A stretch of DNA of 64,000 bases from Sclerotiophoma versabilis (Eukaryota; Ascomycota; Dothideomycetes; Pleosporales; Didymellaceae). Positions within the stretch are counted from its first letter, which is position 1. Every line of letters starts with the position of its first letter. Shown piece after piece: positions 12,740 through 24,791 of this stretch. The notes under the pieces are model-generated. The model ran no database searches. It saw nothing but the letters and a program-made list of their open reading frames with translations, and was not told where the DNA came from. The translations under genes were made by a program, and so were the position numbers. The stretch is taken from assembly GCA_012274445.1 (NCBI GenBank), contig JAAROD010000094.1, forward strand, positions 682,001-746,000, in the 5' to 3' direction.

Positions 12740-14632
12740 ATGCGCTCACTCTTCACCCCCTCCCGCATCATCGTCGTCGTCATTGCCCTCTCGCTGGCCA
12801 GCTTCCTCTGGACCTCTGGCCTCCCTCACCAGCTCGCCCAGCCCTCGTTGCCAATCATCGAACACGCCGCAGACGAGGCCAAGCTGCACGGCCCAACTGC
12901 GCCCGCACCGCCAAAACACACGTCACGCGCGACAGCCCCCGATATCGCTGCTACACCGACATTGCATGGACACAGGCCTAAGGAGGGAGACGACCACAGG
13001 TGGGACGACAAGACGCAGGATCAGGGTCACGTGGACGAGCAGACGCCGCTGCCTGGACCGAAGGAGACTGGCCCGGCTGGGCATGACGACGATGGAGGCA
13101 GGTGGAGTGACAAGGAAAAGGCAACGGAGAGTGGCAAGCAAAAGGCAGCGGAGAGTGCCGAGTCCACCAGCCAGGCGGTTGCCAGTGCCACGCCTGAGCC
13201 TGTCATAGAGCTGAAATCGAGCGTCAACACGACGGCCGCCACTGCTACCCCAACCTCCTCGACCCCACCGTACCGGCACACCGCTGCCCCCGTCAAGGCT
13301 TTCTGCAAGGACGCTCATAATGCTCAACACGTCATGGTCGTTGTCAAGACTTCGAAAGCGGAGATTTTCGACAAGCTCTCCGCCCACCTCTCCGGTCTCC
13401 TGTCTTGCGTCCCCAACTTCGCCATCTTCAGCGACCACGCCGGCGAGGTCGACGGCATTCCCGTCTATGACGCCCTGCGCGATATCAGCTCTGAGGCCAA
13501 GCAGCGCAACAACGAGTTCCTCGAATACAAGATCATCAAGGCCGATCCTGAGTACAAGCCAGACGCAAGGGAGACGAACGACCTGGACAAATGGAAGATC
13601 TTGCCCATGGTGTACCAGGCCTATCAGCTGAACCCGCATGCCAAGTTCTATGCCTTCATCGAGCCAGACACGGCCCTGAGCTGGACGAACTTGCTGCAGT
13701 GGGTGGGCAGACTGGATTACCGAATCCCTTACTACAGTGGCGCGCAGTCATTCATCAACCACGTACAATTCGCACAGCGCGGTCCCGGTATCCTCCTCTC
13801 GCAAGGCGCCTTACGACGATACGCAAAGTCATATGATGAGCGCTGGACGAATGAGTGGGAGAAGCGGGTCGGCAAGGAATGCTGTGGCGACTACATCCTC
13901 GCGACCGCCCTCAATGACGCCCATGTCGAGCTGTACACATCTTGGCCTCTCATCCAGGGTGAGCAACCGAACACGCTCGACTACACACCGAAGCAGTGGT
14001 GCACACCTGCCGTCTCCTGGCACCATATGGATAGCGATGCGCTGAGCAGGAGCTGGGATCTGCAGAAGAAGTGGACCGACAAGCACGGCTGGGAGAAGCC
14101 GTACCTCTACCGCGACGCATTTGAGGAGTACGTGCAGCCACATCTGAAGGCGCAGGTGGAGAACTGGGACAACCTGAGTTCTGACACGAAGATCCTCGCA
14201 CCGGCCGGCCGCCAGGAACAGCTCAAGGGCGAGAAAGGCAACAATGCGCGCACGACGAATGAGGGGTTGGAGAATGCCGCTGGGCCACCACTACGTCCAC
14301 GAGACGAGAAGAAGGGCAACAAAGAGGACGGTAAGAAGGAAGAAAAGACCAAGGAGACAGTCGACTGGAGTGTCATTGGCACCATGGTCAAGGATGGCGC
14401 TGACGACTCTGAGTCCTGCAAGAAGGTCTGCGCCGAAGTCGAAGATTGTCTGCAGTGGCGGCACACCACGAAGGATGATGGCGAGTGTCATCTTAGCAAG
14501 GTGATCAAGTTGGGTAGGGCGACTGAAAAGGAGGGTGTGCAGCAGTGGACGAGCGGGTGGATGGTAGAGAGGATCAAGGAGACGACAAAAAAGTGGGAAT
14601 GTAAGGAAGTCAATTGGAAGTTCTATCAGTAG
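12740..14632 (+). CDS. Type II membrane glycosyltransferase, GT31/fringe-like, with PAN-like C-terminus
   Basis: Single exon of 630 aa starting at an ATG with good context (GCCGCCATGC). An N-terminal signal anchor (IIVVVIALSLASFLW, about residues 10-24) is followed by a long Pro/Thr/Lys-rich stem to about residue 185, typical of Golgi enzymes. The catalytic region includes VMVVVKTSKAEIFDKL, IFSDHAGEVDGIPVYDALRD, the likely metal-site segment FYAFIEPDTALSWTNLLQW, YYSGAQSFI and GECC-type acceptor-side motifs such as KECCGDYILATAL, matching fungal GT31 proteins. The last ~90 residues contain six spaced cysteines (ESCKKVCAEVEDCLQW, GECHLSK) like a PAN/Apple module. It probably transfers a sugar to glycoproteins in the secretory pathway; donor and acceptor are unknown. 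Confidence 0.82.
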   Translation: MRSLFTPSRIIVVVIALSLASFLWTSGLPHQLAQPSLPIIEHAADEAKLHGPTAPAPPKHTSRATAPDIAATPTLHGHRPKEGDDHRWDDKTQDQGHVDEQTPLPGPKETGPAGHDDDGGRWSDKEKATESGKQKAAESAESTSQAVASATPEPVIELKSSVNTTAATATPTSSTPPYRHTAAPVKAFCKDAHNAQHVMVVVKTSKAEIFDKLSAHLSGLLSCVPNFAIFSDHAGEVDGIPVYDALRDISSEAKQRNNEFLEYKIIKADPEYKPDARETNDLDKWKILPMVYQAYQLNPHAKFYAFIEPDTALSWTNLLQWVGRLDYRIPYYSGAQSFINHVQFAQRGPGILLSQGALRRYAKSYDERWTNEWEKRVGKECCGDYILATALNDAHVELYTSWPLIQGEQPNTLDYTPKQWCTPAVSWHHMDSDALSRSWDLQKKWTDKHGWEKPYLYRDAFEEYVQPHLKAQVENWDNLSSDTKILAPAGRQEQLKGEKGNNARTTNEGLENAAGPPLRPRDEKKGNKEDGKKEEKTKETVDWSVIGTMVKDGADDSESCKKVCAEVEDCLQWRHTTKDDGECHLSKVIKLGRATEKEGVQQWTSGWMVERIKETTKKWECKEVNWKFYQ

Positions 14633-16558
14633 ACGCAGACTTTTAGGTGGCGTTATGGAGCAAGCTACAATCATCGTCGAAGCACATACCATGGCTTGGT
14701 ATGGCTACGTTTTAGTGAAATTTGTTGCACTGTATATCCCTTTCTTCGTAGCGCTATAACAGGCACAATCGACCTCGGGTCGTGGAAGGACGATGACTAA
14801 GAAAGATCAGTTCAACAGCTACATGTATTTAGGGTAATGGATGTGCATCGTTGTTATTCTCCGACTATCTGTGGCAAAAGCAGAATTAAAGAGTGCAGGC
14901 ACTTGAAGAACCATAAGTTCGTCAATAGGAAGATCTGATCAGGAAACCCCACGGTACCGTTTAAATGATGCACAATGCCAAATTCTTTTCCATGATGAGC
15001 ATCCGCATCTTTGTTATCCTGCTCTCACGAGAGAGCTCAAGTGCGTTTCATACCGCCCAAGCAGCTCCAAGGACGAGGAACAGGCGAAACGTTGTTATTG
15101 ATGAAGCCTTCCTCAATCCCTCAAACAACCCCCCCATGCCCAATTTCATTCAACTCTAGACCCTGACTCGACAAGGGCGAACGAAGCATAGGCCTCCAAT
15201 GATGAAGATCCATTTTGGAGCTATCATCGTGCTCGATTAGCGTCAGCGCTGGCAAAAGCAGCTGTAGGGACGCAAGTCATCGAGCATAGGTCTACTTTAA
15301 CTACAGCCGGGGATGATATGCTATGGAAGTCCCTTGAGAAGCGAGGAAGCGAAGGATTGTGTACGATTTTGTCATGGAGGATGTAGAAAACTAAGAAACT
15401 TGATTATCTTGCTGTTCCAAAAGGGGCCTTGAGACTGGTCTGCAAACTCACCTTTGGTCTATGAGGCCGCCAGAATATCTCCAGCCGTATGTCGTATTCA
15501 AGCCTCTTGGCGTGATACTATTCCCTCTATCGAGCTTTGTGGTGCCGGGGTAAAGTATGTGGATATGTCAAGTAGGATAGGTCAAATTGCCATGTCCAGA
15601 CAAGAACGCACGCTGAACTTAGTTTTCGGTCGTCGAGATGGGTGAAGCAAGGAAACAGATTGAATCAGTAGATTTACTGTCAACCAGTGAGCAAGGACAG
15701 AGTCAAACCTCACGTTGTTGTAAACCAATGTCAGTTTGCTGACGACCTACGCGCCTTTCCGCGTGAGGTGAAGAATGGCAGTTACTACCTCCGTTGGGCT
15801 CGCTCGTAAACGGCACTCACTGCGTCTCCGATTAGTGTTTGATACGCCCTTCCCCTCCCCCCTATCAACGCCATATCACTATAACGTCTGACGGGTGCTT
15901 CGAGGACAGAGGCATGTCGACAGCACTTTAGTCTACATTTGTTGTCGCTAGGTTCATAACCGAATCACAAAGCATCACTAGCGTTGGGAACGTAGATTTC
16001 AGCTTTCGTTGATACATAGCATACATCCCTTTTCGTCCGATTGCACCAACACTCTGATCTGGGAGATTCTCAGTAAATCTCCTCTGGGTGCACACACTGT
16101 TACAAATTGCTTCCGGAGGGATAATTCTCAGTCCGCGCGCTATTTCAGAGAGCACGACACAGCCGGCTCAATTAAAGACATGATATAGAATACTCTATAT
16201 CGTGAGTGCCTCTTAGGGCCTCAACAAGATTTTCAGGAGTTCGAAGTCATTTAGATTCGTAGCATGAGAAACCTGGAGGCTTTTGGTATGAGGACTATGA
16301 AACGGGGCCTCAAACGGGTGCTGATAGGTATGGAAAAACACTTGGACGAGCACTCGGCATTCTTGCACATCACATGTTCGCACATCTTGTTGGAAAATCC
16401 AACATGATGCTGATTACGTATCGTCTGTCTTCAGAGTAGGCAATCAAGCAAGCCCACATAAGCCCAGCTTCACCACAGAGAAGTTCCTTCAACAAGCACC
16501 TTAACGTACTGTAGCAATACAAGCCTGTCGGTATTGCCTCCAATTCTATTTCTCCACA
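14633..16558. other. Intergenic region, no supported gene
   Basis: About 1.9 kb between the 3' ends of convergent genes, unusually long for convergent fungal neighbours. No open frame above about 75 codons and no recognisable domain or RNA gene. One 64-codon frame at 14965-15159 begins with a weakly hydrophobic stretch but has no other support. Confidence 0.45.
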
Positions 16559-19112
16559 CTAACCTTTATTTCCAACATCCAGTTCAATATGACCTGGACT
16601 AGGGGGGTTCTCGCCCGTCTCCCACACCTTTTGCTCACTACCCAGCGTAAATACTATCTCTCCACCTTCGGTCATGATGCCTCCAGCATCCTCATGTTCA
16701 AACCAATTTTTGTCCCAGCTCTGTCCATTGATCGTAACACCCTGGACATAGTACCCTTGCCTGCCGTCTCCATCGTCCAGGCCCTTTGCCCTGATCCTCA
16801 ACGTCCTGTCATGATTTACCGTGATGTTGATATCCGAGAACCATGGGCTTTCGAGAAGATAGACTGGTGTAGTGACGATCGGATATAAGCCCAGCATTTG
16901 CCATACTAGCCAGCAGTTCAGCGCTCCTGCATCAGAGTTGCCAGGTATCCCGTTACTAGTGTTGAAGTAGAAGTCGTTAGCCAGCTGCCGAGAGCGCTCA
17001 ACGCTCTTCCATTGCTTGTTGAGATAGTTGTACAAGTACGGCATCTGGAAGTCTGGCTCATCCGCAATATTGTTGATGGTATTAATACCGAGTCCATTGG
17101 GGCCCAGATCGACACCCGATGTATTAGGCTGAAAGATGTAGTCAAGACGCGCTTCAAAATGCCCAGGTCCCCCCATGAGATCAATTACTCGAGCCATATC
17201 GTGCGGAATCACAAAGGAGTATTCGAATGCGGTTCCTTCATAGCTTTCGTCGGCCCAGTTGCAATGGCCGCAGTTGATGATGTTATAGCCTTTGTCGAAT
17301 GTGCCGTTCGCAAAACGCGGCATGACAAACCCTGTGAAGTTCCGAGCACTCGCTTCTGGGTCCCAGCTCAACTGCCATCCAGCCGATCGCTGCAGATACA
17401 ACTCGCGTTCACCAGGCATCTCGCCGGCAGCGATTTGACTTACAGCGAAATCGTTGAGCGAGTATTCTACGGACTTGGAGACGGCGCGGGAATTGCGGTC
17501 TGCTGACACATAGCCCAGCGGTATCCAGTCGTCTAGTGCTGAGCGCCCTTCTTTTAGCGAGCCTTGAAGGTCGACTGGATTTTCATCGAAGTACGGCAGG
17601 ACTTCTGCGTTTTTCTTGACGGCTGCATAGCCTTCAGTCCAATTGATGCCGCCTCTGAGGCCCTTGACGTAGGCGTCAGCGAGTACGTTATCGGCGTTGG
17701 AGCCGCCCTGCACCAGGCCGTTGTAGTTCCCTGATCGACCATCAGGAATCCAGCCTTCATGTCTGAACATGTCGATGAGTGCTCTCAGCATCGACTCGTA
17801 GTATGATGGCTGTATGAGATGCCATAATGACACCTGGTTACGGAAGAGATCCCAAAGCGTATAGAAGTCGTCCCAGTACGGCTCATCACTTTCCCATAGA
17901 GGGTTCTCGCCTATGCGCTCGCTCGGAATGAGGTGCATAAAGTATAAGCTCGAGTACAGCAGTGCCAACCTCGTCCTATTCGCTGACTCTGATGTTTCGA
18001 CACGAACCTTAGAAAAAACATCTCTATTCCATTCATCGCGGGCTGCCTGCATAGTGTCTTCAACAGACCAAGCTGGCAACTCGGCATCTTTGTAGGCGCA
18101 CGCCTTGTCCACAGACATAAAAGAGATGCCGACTCTCGATTTCACTTCTGTGACATTAGTCCATGAGAAGACAGCTCCAACACGGTCATTTAGTGGACCA
18201 GAGCGAGCGATGTTCCCAGTAAACGTAGGATATGGGGTCGTGGCATTGTTAAAGGTTCGGAAATGGCGACTGACGGGGAAGGTGTTCTTGCCCTTGAAGG
18301 CCCTGGCTTCGGTTGGTGGTATGTCGAACTCGCCACAGACGTACACAGTGACTGGCGCGCCAATGTTCCAGCCTCCCGCGATTGAAGTGTATCCGGTGTA
18401 GGTACTCGAGTTTGGTTGTATCTCAATCTCGCCACCGGTATAGAACTGGGAGTCCCAGGAGCGTGTGGGGTGGGGCAGGTAGTGCGAGAAGTCCACTAAC
18501 ACGTGCTTTCCGGATGTTGCTGGGTACGTATAACGATGCAGCCCAGCATGGCGTGATGCCGATAGCTCCACTGTCACACCAGACTCGAATCTGGATCGGA
18601 AATATCCTACGCTCGCAACATCATCTCCAACCTATCAAAATATTAGCCCTGAAGTTGCCGTTTTCGTAAGACTGGTGTCGTTACCCTCTTCTGCCAATAG
18701 GTTCTGTTGTCCAGCAAGTTCACGTTATCAATTATCGATGTCAAAGGCATTTGGGCTGGAAAGCCGTACTTCGGTCCACCTCCTGTTCCAGACTCGTGCA
18801 TCAGACTGATACCAGTCACGTATCCTTGTGGAGTCCATCCGCCATTCAGCGTACTCTGATTGACGAGTTCTTCGTAAGTGTCCAGGCCGAGCTTGATCAT
18901 ACCAAAGGGCACCGCCCCTCCGACAAAGACATCACCTCCACCATCTAAAACGGTCAGTACAGACTGGACGATTCAAGGGATGACGTACAAGCATATCCTG
19001 AGATAGCACCTTCGGATCCAATGAAAGGATTGACAAACTGCGCGTAGTCTACAGCTTGAGCAGCTGCACAGCCGAGGCTTGTCAGTACCGAAACGTAGGT
19101 TAGCCTGCGCAT
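16559..19112 (-). CDS. Secreted glycoside hydrolase family 92 alpha-mannosidase
   Basis: Three exons on the minus strand: 18989-19112, 18685-18944 and 16559-18631, totalling 818 aa. The N-terminus (MRRLTYVSVLTSLGCAAAQA) is a signal peptide. The N-terminal beta domain begins at DYAQFVNPFIGS and includes GGGDVFVGGAVPFGMIKLG. The (alpha/alpha)6 catalytic domain shows family signatures: EPYWDDFYTLWDLFR, HEGWIPDGRSGN, NCGHCNWADESYEGTAFEYS, GINTINNIADEP and GNSDAGALNCWLVWQMLGLYP. Many Asn-x-Ser/Thr sites fit secretion. GH92 enzymes are calcium-dependent exo-alpha-mannosidases that trim mannose from N- or O-linked glycans. The gene is divergent from the acyltransferase gene with a 634-bp shared promoter region. 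Linkage specificity cannot be read from sequence. Confidence 0.95.
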
Positions 19113-19746
19113 AATATGGTCAAATTTTGAGGCGTTCGAATGCCTTCCCTTGATGTACAATGATAGCGATAATAACGCATCATCCCTTTATCATGGAGCC
19201 TACAGTGATGGACGCCTTACCCCGCATCTACAGCACTCATACAGTCGAAAAAGGTATAACGGTACATTGTCGGAGTACAATAAGCGTTGGAAGTGGGCGG
19301 TGACGTCATGAGTCACCGCCAGGATGCGGAGGAAGGATAGTGACCTGGAGTGCGAACTTCAACAGCAAAAGTTCTCCTTCGCGTCCTTAACTTTAAAACG
19401 CCTTGGAAAGCTTTTATGATGTACTGTGCAATTCGATACAAATCTCATCTTTTACCTACAGCATGCAGCACGCATGCATCGCCCAGGCTTTGCTCGGTGA
19501 AGAGGCGGTGTAAGGCATGCAAGTTGGATTGGGTCCTGCATTGAAACCTCAATTAGCGAGTCGCGCATTCGGTCCTACCGCCCTTGCGCCCTTCAGGTAG
19601 CACCTCATCAATTATCAGTAATAGCCTTTGATGAAGTGTCGCCGCCACCGCGATTGACAGAATTGCACGCGCAAAGGATATTTCCAGTCGACTAAAGATT
19701 TGAGACTCTCCCAACTGCAACAAATCCAAGTGCGTCAGACATCCAC
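19113..19746. promoter_or_regulatory. Shared divergent promoter region
   Basis: 634 bp between the start codons of the GH92 (minus) and BAHD acyltransferase (plus) genes; both promoters must lie here. GCATGC-containing sites recur near 19461-19480 and again as GGCATGCAAG near 19515, but no named factor can be assigned. No open frame over about 68 codons is credible. Confidence 0.4.
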
Positions 19747-21189
19747 ATGGCTTCAACACAGGAGAAGCTGGAGCTCTCGAGGCTCGATCAAGCTATGCTT
19801 CGGGTTTATGTTCGCCAACTGCTCATCTTCCCGTTCCCGGAATCTGCATGGAGAAATGATGCGCAATCCGCTTTGGCTGGCGGTTTGCTTGGAACGCTTA
19901 AGCAATTCCCTTTCCTGGCCGGCACAGTGGATGTGACAGATCCCGCGACTGGAGCTTTATCCGTACGATACCCAAGTAACATCGACTCGGAGCTTGTTTC
20001 GCAAATGCTCAGTGTCAATAATCTAGATTCCAGCAGTCTCGAATACGAGTCATTGGGTGTAGATGGGATACCACCATCCAGGCTCCCCACTGATGACCTT
20101 TGCCCGTTCGCTCTAAGATCGCATCTAGGAGTGGACGATACGTATGCCGAAGCTCTTACTACATTTGCAAAAGGGCAGCCTATACCTGTCTTCGCCACGC
20201 AGATCAACTTCATCCCCGGAGGTTTGATCTTGAGTGCGTACACACACCACAGTGTTGTCGACGGTACTGGTATTGCAAAGATATACCAAATATGGAGCGA
20301 GAACACCCGTAACTACGGCGATGGAATGGAGATGCCGGCTCAGATCAAAGCTACCGATCTGAACAAGGCACGACATGCGCTCGATTCTCTAACGCAGGGT
20401 GCAAAAATGATGAAGCTACCACAATTCCGTAATCCAGACAGTCACGTCAATCCCCCATTGCGCGACTCTTCCTACAATCTGAGCGCCAAATTGCTTGTCT
20501 TCTCTGCATTGACCATATCAAAGTTAGCTGATTCGCTATCATCTATCACCAAGGAACGCATATCGACTTTCACAGCGCTTTGCGCCCTCGTCTGGTGTCA
20601 GGTCACAAATGCTCGCCGGGAAGCTATGATCGAAAAGGGTATGGAGAAGACTAGGCTAGGCACCGCGATTGACCATCGCAAGCGCGTCGGCTCTTTACTT
20701 CCAGATGATTATATCGGCAATTGTGCGAATGCTTTGACCGTTCCTGTCTCGCTGGCTTCTATTCCCACTACCGAAAACATGAACGCTGAGCACATCGCCC
20801 CAGTCGCCCTCGCATTGTCTAATGCGTTAGGAACCATCGATCTTGACTGGTTTACAGCTCGTCTTTTGGAGTCGTCAAGATGGAACTTGAACCTTGACAC
20901 AGAAAACGGGCCTGACCTTTTCATTACAAGCTGGCAACATATTGGCGCTGATGATTCTTGGGCGATTCCCGGCACGGTTAGGACAGAAGATGGGAAGGGA
21001 TGGCTGTGCAAACCTACCGCTATCCGAAAACCGCACAACTTGTGGGAAGGTGGTATGCAAATATTACCGAGACGAAAGGGTAAGGAGGCACCGTTTGAGA
21101 TACCGTTGTGCTTGGAGGATGGAGAGATGGAGAGGACGTTGTACGGATTGCGAAAGGGAAAGTGGGTGGAGAGAGTTGTTGAAGCCTAG
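19747..21189 (+). CDS. BAHD-type acyltransferase (transferase family PF02458, trichothecene 3-O-acetyltransferase-like)
   Basis: Single exon, 480 aa. The catalytic HHxxxDG motif is present as HHSVVDG (His167, His168, Asp172, Gly173) after a beta-strand-like FIPGGLILSAYT. The N-terminal half opens with LSRLDQAML and SALAGGLLGTLKQFPFLAGTV, as in fungal members that move an acyl group from CoA to a hydroxyl of a small molecule. The second BAHD structural motif, DFGWG, is not recognisable; the equivalent place reads ADDSWAIPG, as in some fungal members. No biosynthetic gene cluster is around it, so the acceptor is unknown. It shares a promoter region with the GH92 gene and is convergent with the calpain gene. 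Confidence 0.88.
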   Translation: MASTQEKLELSRLDQAMLRVYVRQLLIFPFPESAWRNDAQSALAGGLLGTLKQFPFLAGTVDVTDPATGALSVRYPSNIDSELVSQMLSVNNLDSSSLEYESLGVDGIPPSRLPTDDLCPFALRSHLGVDDTYAEALTTFAKGQPIPVFATQINFIPGGLILSAYTHHSVVDGTGIAKIYQIWSENTRNYGDGMEMPAQIKATDLNKARHALDSLTQGAKMMKLPQFRNPDSHVNPPLRDSSYNLSAKLLVFSALTISKLADSLSSITKERISTFTALCALVWCQVTNARREAMIEKGMEKTRLGTAIDHRKRVGSLLPDDYIGNCANALTVPVSLASIPTTENMNAEHIAPVALALSNALGTIDLDWFTARLLESSRWNLNLDTENGPDLFITSWQHIGADDSWAIPGTVRTEDGKGWLCKPTAIRKPHNLWEGGMQILPRRKGKEAPFEIPLCLEDGEMERTLYGLRKGKWVERVVEA

Positions 21190-21494
21190 GCCTGAGGATC
21201 ATAAGCTTTCTCCATATTTATGGCCAGTTGCTTTAGGGTCCGAGAAGCAACGACTCGTCTCGAAGTCACGGCAGTCGTGAAAATGTGTACTTAAGGAAAG
21301 GAGGTATTATACAATGTTGTGTGATTTGAGAAAAACGACTGATTGCTTTGCTAAACATCGCGAGGATAGTGACAGGTATATCGTATACGTGAAAACCTAA
21401 GAACGCCATACTTGCCCAACACCTACCCCAATCCACATATCATGATTGATGCTTTTCCGAATGACGAATGATATAGTAGGCAGTGCGTGACAGT
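21190..21494. other. Short convergent intergenic region
   Basis: 305 bp between the stop codons of two convergent genes. It presumably contains both polyadenylation regions. No gene or repeat seen. Confidence 0.5.
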
Positions 21495-24400
21495 TCAAGA
21501 AAGCGTGCCCTGGCGACTCAGCTCATTGCCGGCTGGTGCGGTCCCGACGCGGCTCACTAATTCAGCTTCAACTACCCTTTTCTCTGCACCCTTCAAAGCC
21601 TCATCGACGTTAATTTTGGTGCGCATCGGCGAGGTTGCGTCAGCTGCGCTGTCATCCACATCAAGCTCCTTCTGGCGTCTTCGAATAGTGCTGACGCTTG
21701 CTACACTCTCAGCATCTCCATCTCGCTTCTTGTCTGGCTCACCGTGTTGTACCTCAATGGAAACATCTGCGTCTTTTGAAAAGACACGAAGACCTATGAC
21801 GCAGATAGCGTTCCAAGGATCGCGTTCGAATTCATCTTCATCTTCGAAGGAGTAGTATGTTCGCCCATTTTGGTTGTAGTGGCGGACTTGGTTGTGTGAA
21901 ACAAGACGCGGAGAGTTATCGTCATCGTCGGAAGCATTGGAGTTGATAGATTCCATAAGGTCGGAGTCCCAGGATGAGTCATCAGACATCTCATAAGGAG
22001 AGTACGTACCATGCCGTGCCCGCAGCGAGCCTACACTAGTCTCACGGCCTCGCGTGATGTGGATAGCGGGTCTCAAACCAGGAATGGGCGAGAGTGTAGC
22101 ACGACGCGAAGGCGCTGGAGAAATTCTGGACTTGCGCTCAGGTTGCGGGCTATAAGGAAGCTCAGACGGTGTCCCGGGGCGAAATTCTTCTGTTTGAGGA
22201 GTGGGCTGAGGCGTCGGCACCGGTGACTCAGTGGTCTGGCCCTCATTATATCCACCCCTTCCATTGTACCCGTCACGGCCGTTGTATCCGTCGCGGCCCT
22301 GATAGGAGCCGGGAAGGTCAGCGTTGTAGCCGCCCCGGCCCTGAAATTCTCCAGGCATGTTCTGATTGTATCCTCCGCGACCCTGGAAGCCATGATTGGC
22401 AGCTTGGTAGCCACCCCTGCCCTGGAGAGCAAGAGCTTCCGCCATAGCTGGACTGTGCTGTTCGTTTCGATTGTACCCTCCACGGCCTTGGAGAACTCCT
22501 GGAAGAGCTGCATTATATCCGTCACGACCACGATTATATCCACCGCGGCCTTGAAAGCCACTTGGGCTTGGTGAACGTTCACCTACGACACTGGTGCTTG
22601 CAGCACTCTGATGCCTCGTGACGGCAGAATGGTTGGGCTTCGATTCTTCCTCGCTAGCTGTGCGATTCTCCTCTTCAACGGCAATGCCAAGGCCAGTTAG
22701 GTCCTGCAGCCCCTTCTCGACCTCTCTCATCTCCCCAGGAGGGTTCATCTTGCGGGTTTCCTTAGCTGCCTTCTTTTGCTCTCGAAGTTTCTGCTTCTTG
22801 CGCAATCTTTTCTCACGTTCATACGCACGTTTCGCGTCAGCCTTCTTGTTCTCGCTTTTTTGTTCGAGTCGTTTTCGAGCTTTCTCCTTCTCATGTTCTC
22901 TGAATTGACCCTTGGCGTGAGCCAGGTCATAGGACAGACCTGTTGCCAATAGCTTCTCACGTCGCTTGGTACAAGTTGCCCTGATAACTTCATCCGGTGT
23001 TTGACCTTCAGATCTTGTAGCTTTGATCTTCAGGAGCACTGTATAATTGCCGGCCTCAAGATCTAGCTCGGTAGAAACCGATCGCTTCATGTAGTACGTG
23101 CCATTGCTGCGAACGATGTATTCATCTTCGTCATCCTTGTGAAGGCGGAATTGCAAGTGAAATTCGTACTGTCCCTCCAAGCCCCCAAAGTAGCGGTCGT
23201 CAAGTTGACTCAGCACAATCACGACTGGACTAGGCTTGTCGAGGTGGACCTTAAATTTCGTATCGAGGTAGTCGACACTCCAGGGGACATTCACGCTTGT
23301 CCATTGCTGTGAGACGGTCCATTCCGGTCCGAAGAGCCGAGTACGATCGAAGTGTTGGTAGTTCCGGAGCAAATCCCGGTAGGAGATCCAAAACACCCCG
23401 TCATCACCAAACTTATGATTGAGCTTCTGCATCCATTCCGGTGTCCATTCTTCTGACCCGTCGCTCCAACGGCCGGTCCATTCGGTCCGGCCCCATGGAT
23501 TTCGCAGCTTGAGCAAGCGCTGTCCGTCAATCTCTCGAGCTTCCATGATGGAGTATGCATGTTTCTCCTGGATGCCCTTACGCTCTCCGTATATGCCACC
23601 CATCTGGCCACAGCCAAAGAGGAATGTCTTGTTAACATTCATGAGCTCGTCACGCCAGAATTTGTCCTTATCCAGAATGTCGGTAGCAAAGACCTCGGAT
23701 GTGACACCGCCTGTCAAGTCTTCGATCCCCTCGCCTACGAAACCGCCCTCAATTGCTGAGTAGTCACCATGGGCTTTCGCGAAGGCTTTCTCGAGCAATG
23801 GCAGCCAAGTCTCGTTTGAGTCGCTGCATTGCGCAAAGTATAGGGCCCTTGACCCAGTTTGCATTACTGTACGATATTCTTCTTCCGGGCTTTTGCGATT
23901 CTGTAACTCTAGCCAATGGTAGCGTTCAATCTTGGCCTCATCGAAATCTTCTTTGATAAGGTATAACTTGTCGTCGATAACCTCCGAGATCCACTCGCCG
24001 TCTGTACCGTATGAGTGTATATCTACCAGGACATGGATGTGAACCTACCTCGATGGAAAACGAATCCATACACTCCGACCTGCTCATCGCGCGCAACACA
24101 CACTCTTTGTATTAGTCCCTCTTTATTGCTGATGGTCGCCAGGGCGGACATGAACCAACAATCGCCGTCGTTGCCTTGTCGCACGTCATTCGCAGTCGCG
24201 CCCTCTATGAAGAATCGAGGGTTTTCGAAGATGTCCTATTCGTGCTGTCAGCTGCGTGTCCGTATTATCTGGTGTCGGAGTCTGTTAATTTTTTATTTTA
24301 TTTACCTCTACTCTTTTGACTGACATGGGCTGAAACTCGGATACCTCCTTATCCAGACTTGTCAGGCAGTCCGGTGGTATTTCCGGAAATGCCTGCGACC

Positions 24401-24791
24401 TCTTGAAGTCGGCTTCAATGTCGAAGTGTGGGTCGCGATACTTCTGGTTCAACCTCCTACATTCTTTGACAATTTTGGCTACTTTTGCCTTGCAAGCCTG
24501 AACGGCTTCTTCGTAGGATGCAAGCGCATTCTTCCCAGGAATGGATCCCTTCGGCGCGTGCGCAGCGGCGCGTTTTGCGTACAGGTTATCAGGCAAAATC
24601 GTAAAGATCTTTCCGGGATGTTTTGTTGTGAACTTATCCCAGAACTCGTCAATGCTTTTTTGGGGCGCTTGCTTCTTGACTGGCAGCCTTGGTCGCAGCG
24701 CCGCAGCGAAAGCTTCCCCGTTCATGCTTGGAGCTCTCGATTGAGGTCTGGTGATATTGATGAAATCGTTGGGGGACATCTGAGAGGCCAT
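21495..24791 (-). CDS. Calpain-like cysteine protease (C2) with RGG-like repeat tail
   Basis: Three exons on the minus strand: 24306-24791, 24049-24235 and 21495-24001, giving 1059 aa from the ATG MASQMSPND. The papain-like core holds the full triad: Cys188 in QGNDGDCWFMSAL, His372 in KHAYSIMEA and Asn392 in LRNPWGRTEW. A C2-like/calpain beta-sandwich region follows (YYMKRSV, NYTVLLKIKA), then a long Lys/Glu/Arg coiled coil, then nine GRGGYN/GRDGYN repeats, then a Ser/Pro-rich and acidic tail. Such fungal calpains are intracellular calcium- or pH-linked proteases; it is not clearly the pH-pathway protease PalB. A longer start is possible: an upstream exon (about 25139-25225, MNDRSIAAW) could splice in phase to an acceptor at 24965. 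I prefer the internal ATG because of its context, with moderate certainty. Confidence 0.9.
22240..22559 (-). repeat. Coding repeat: GRGGYN/GRDGYN array inside the calpain gene
   Basis: About 320 bp of the calpain last exon encode nine copies of a hexapeptide GR(G/D)GY(N/Q), mostly preceded by Gln and spaced by 1-16 variable residues. Codon usage varies between copies, so the array has been kept at protein level. The composition is like RGG/tyrosine-rich low-complexity segments that bind RNA or drive condensation; that role here is inference. Confidence 0.85.

Noticed and set aside
12300..12749. 149-codon minus-strand frame upstream of the glycosyltransferase
   Set aside because: Low-complexity Arg/Ser-rich translation in GC-rich DNA overlapping other frames, with no domain or splice context.
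12923..13639. 238-codon antisense frame inside the glycosyltransferase gene
   Set aside because: A shadow of the real coding strand, which has clear GT31-like motifs.
14965..15159. Small secreted effector candidate of 64 aa
   Set aside because: No convincing signal peptide, no cysteine pattern, no promoter or splice support.
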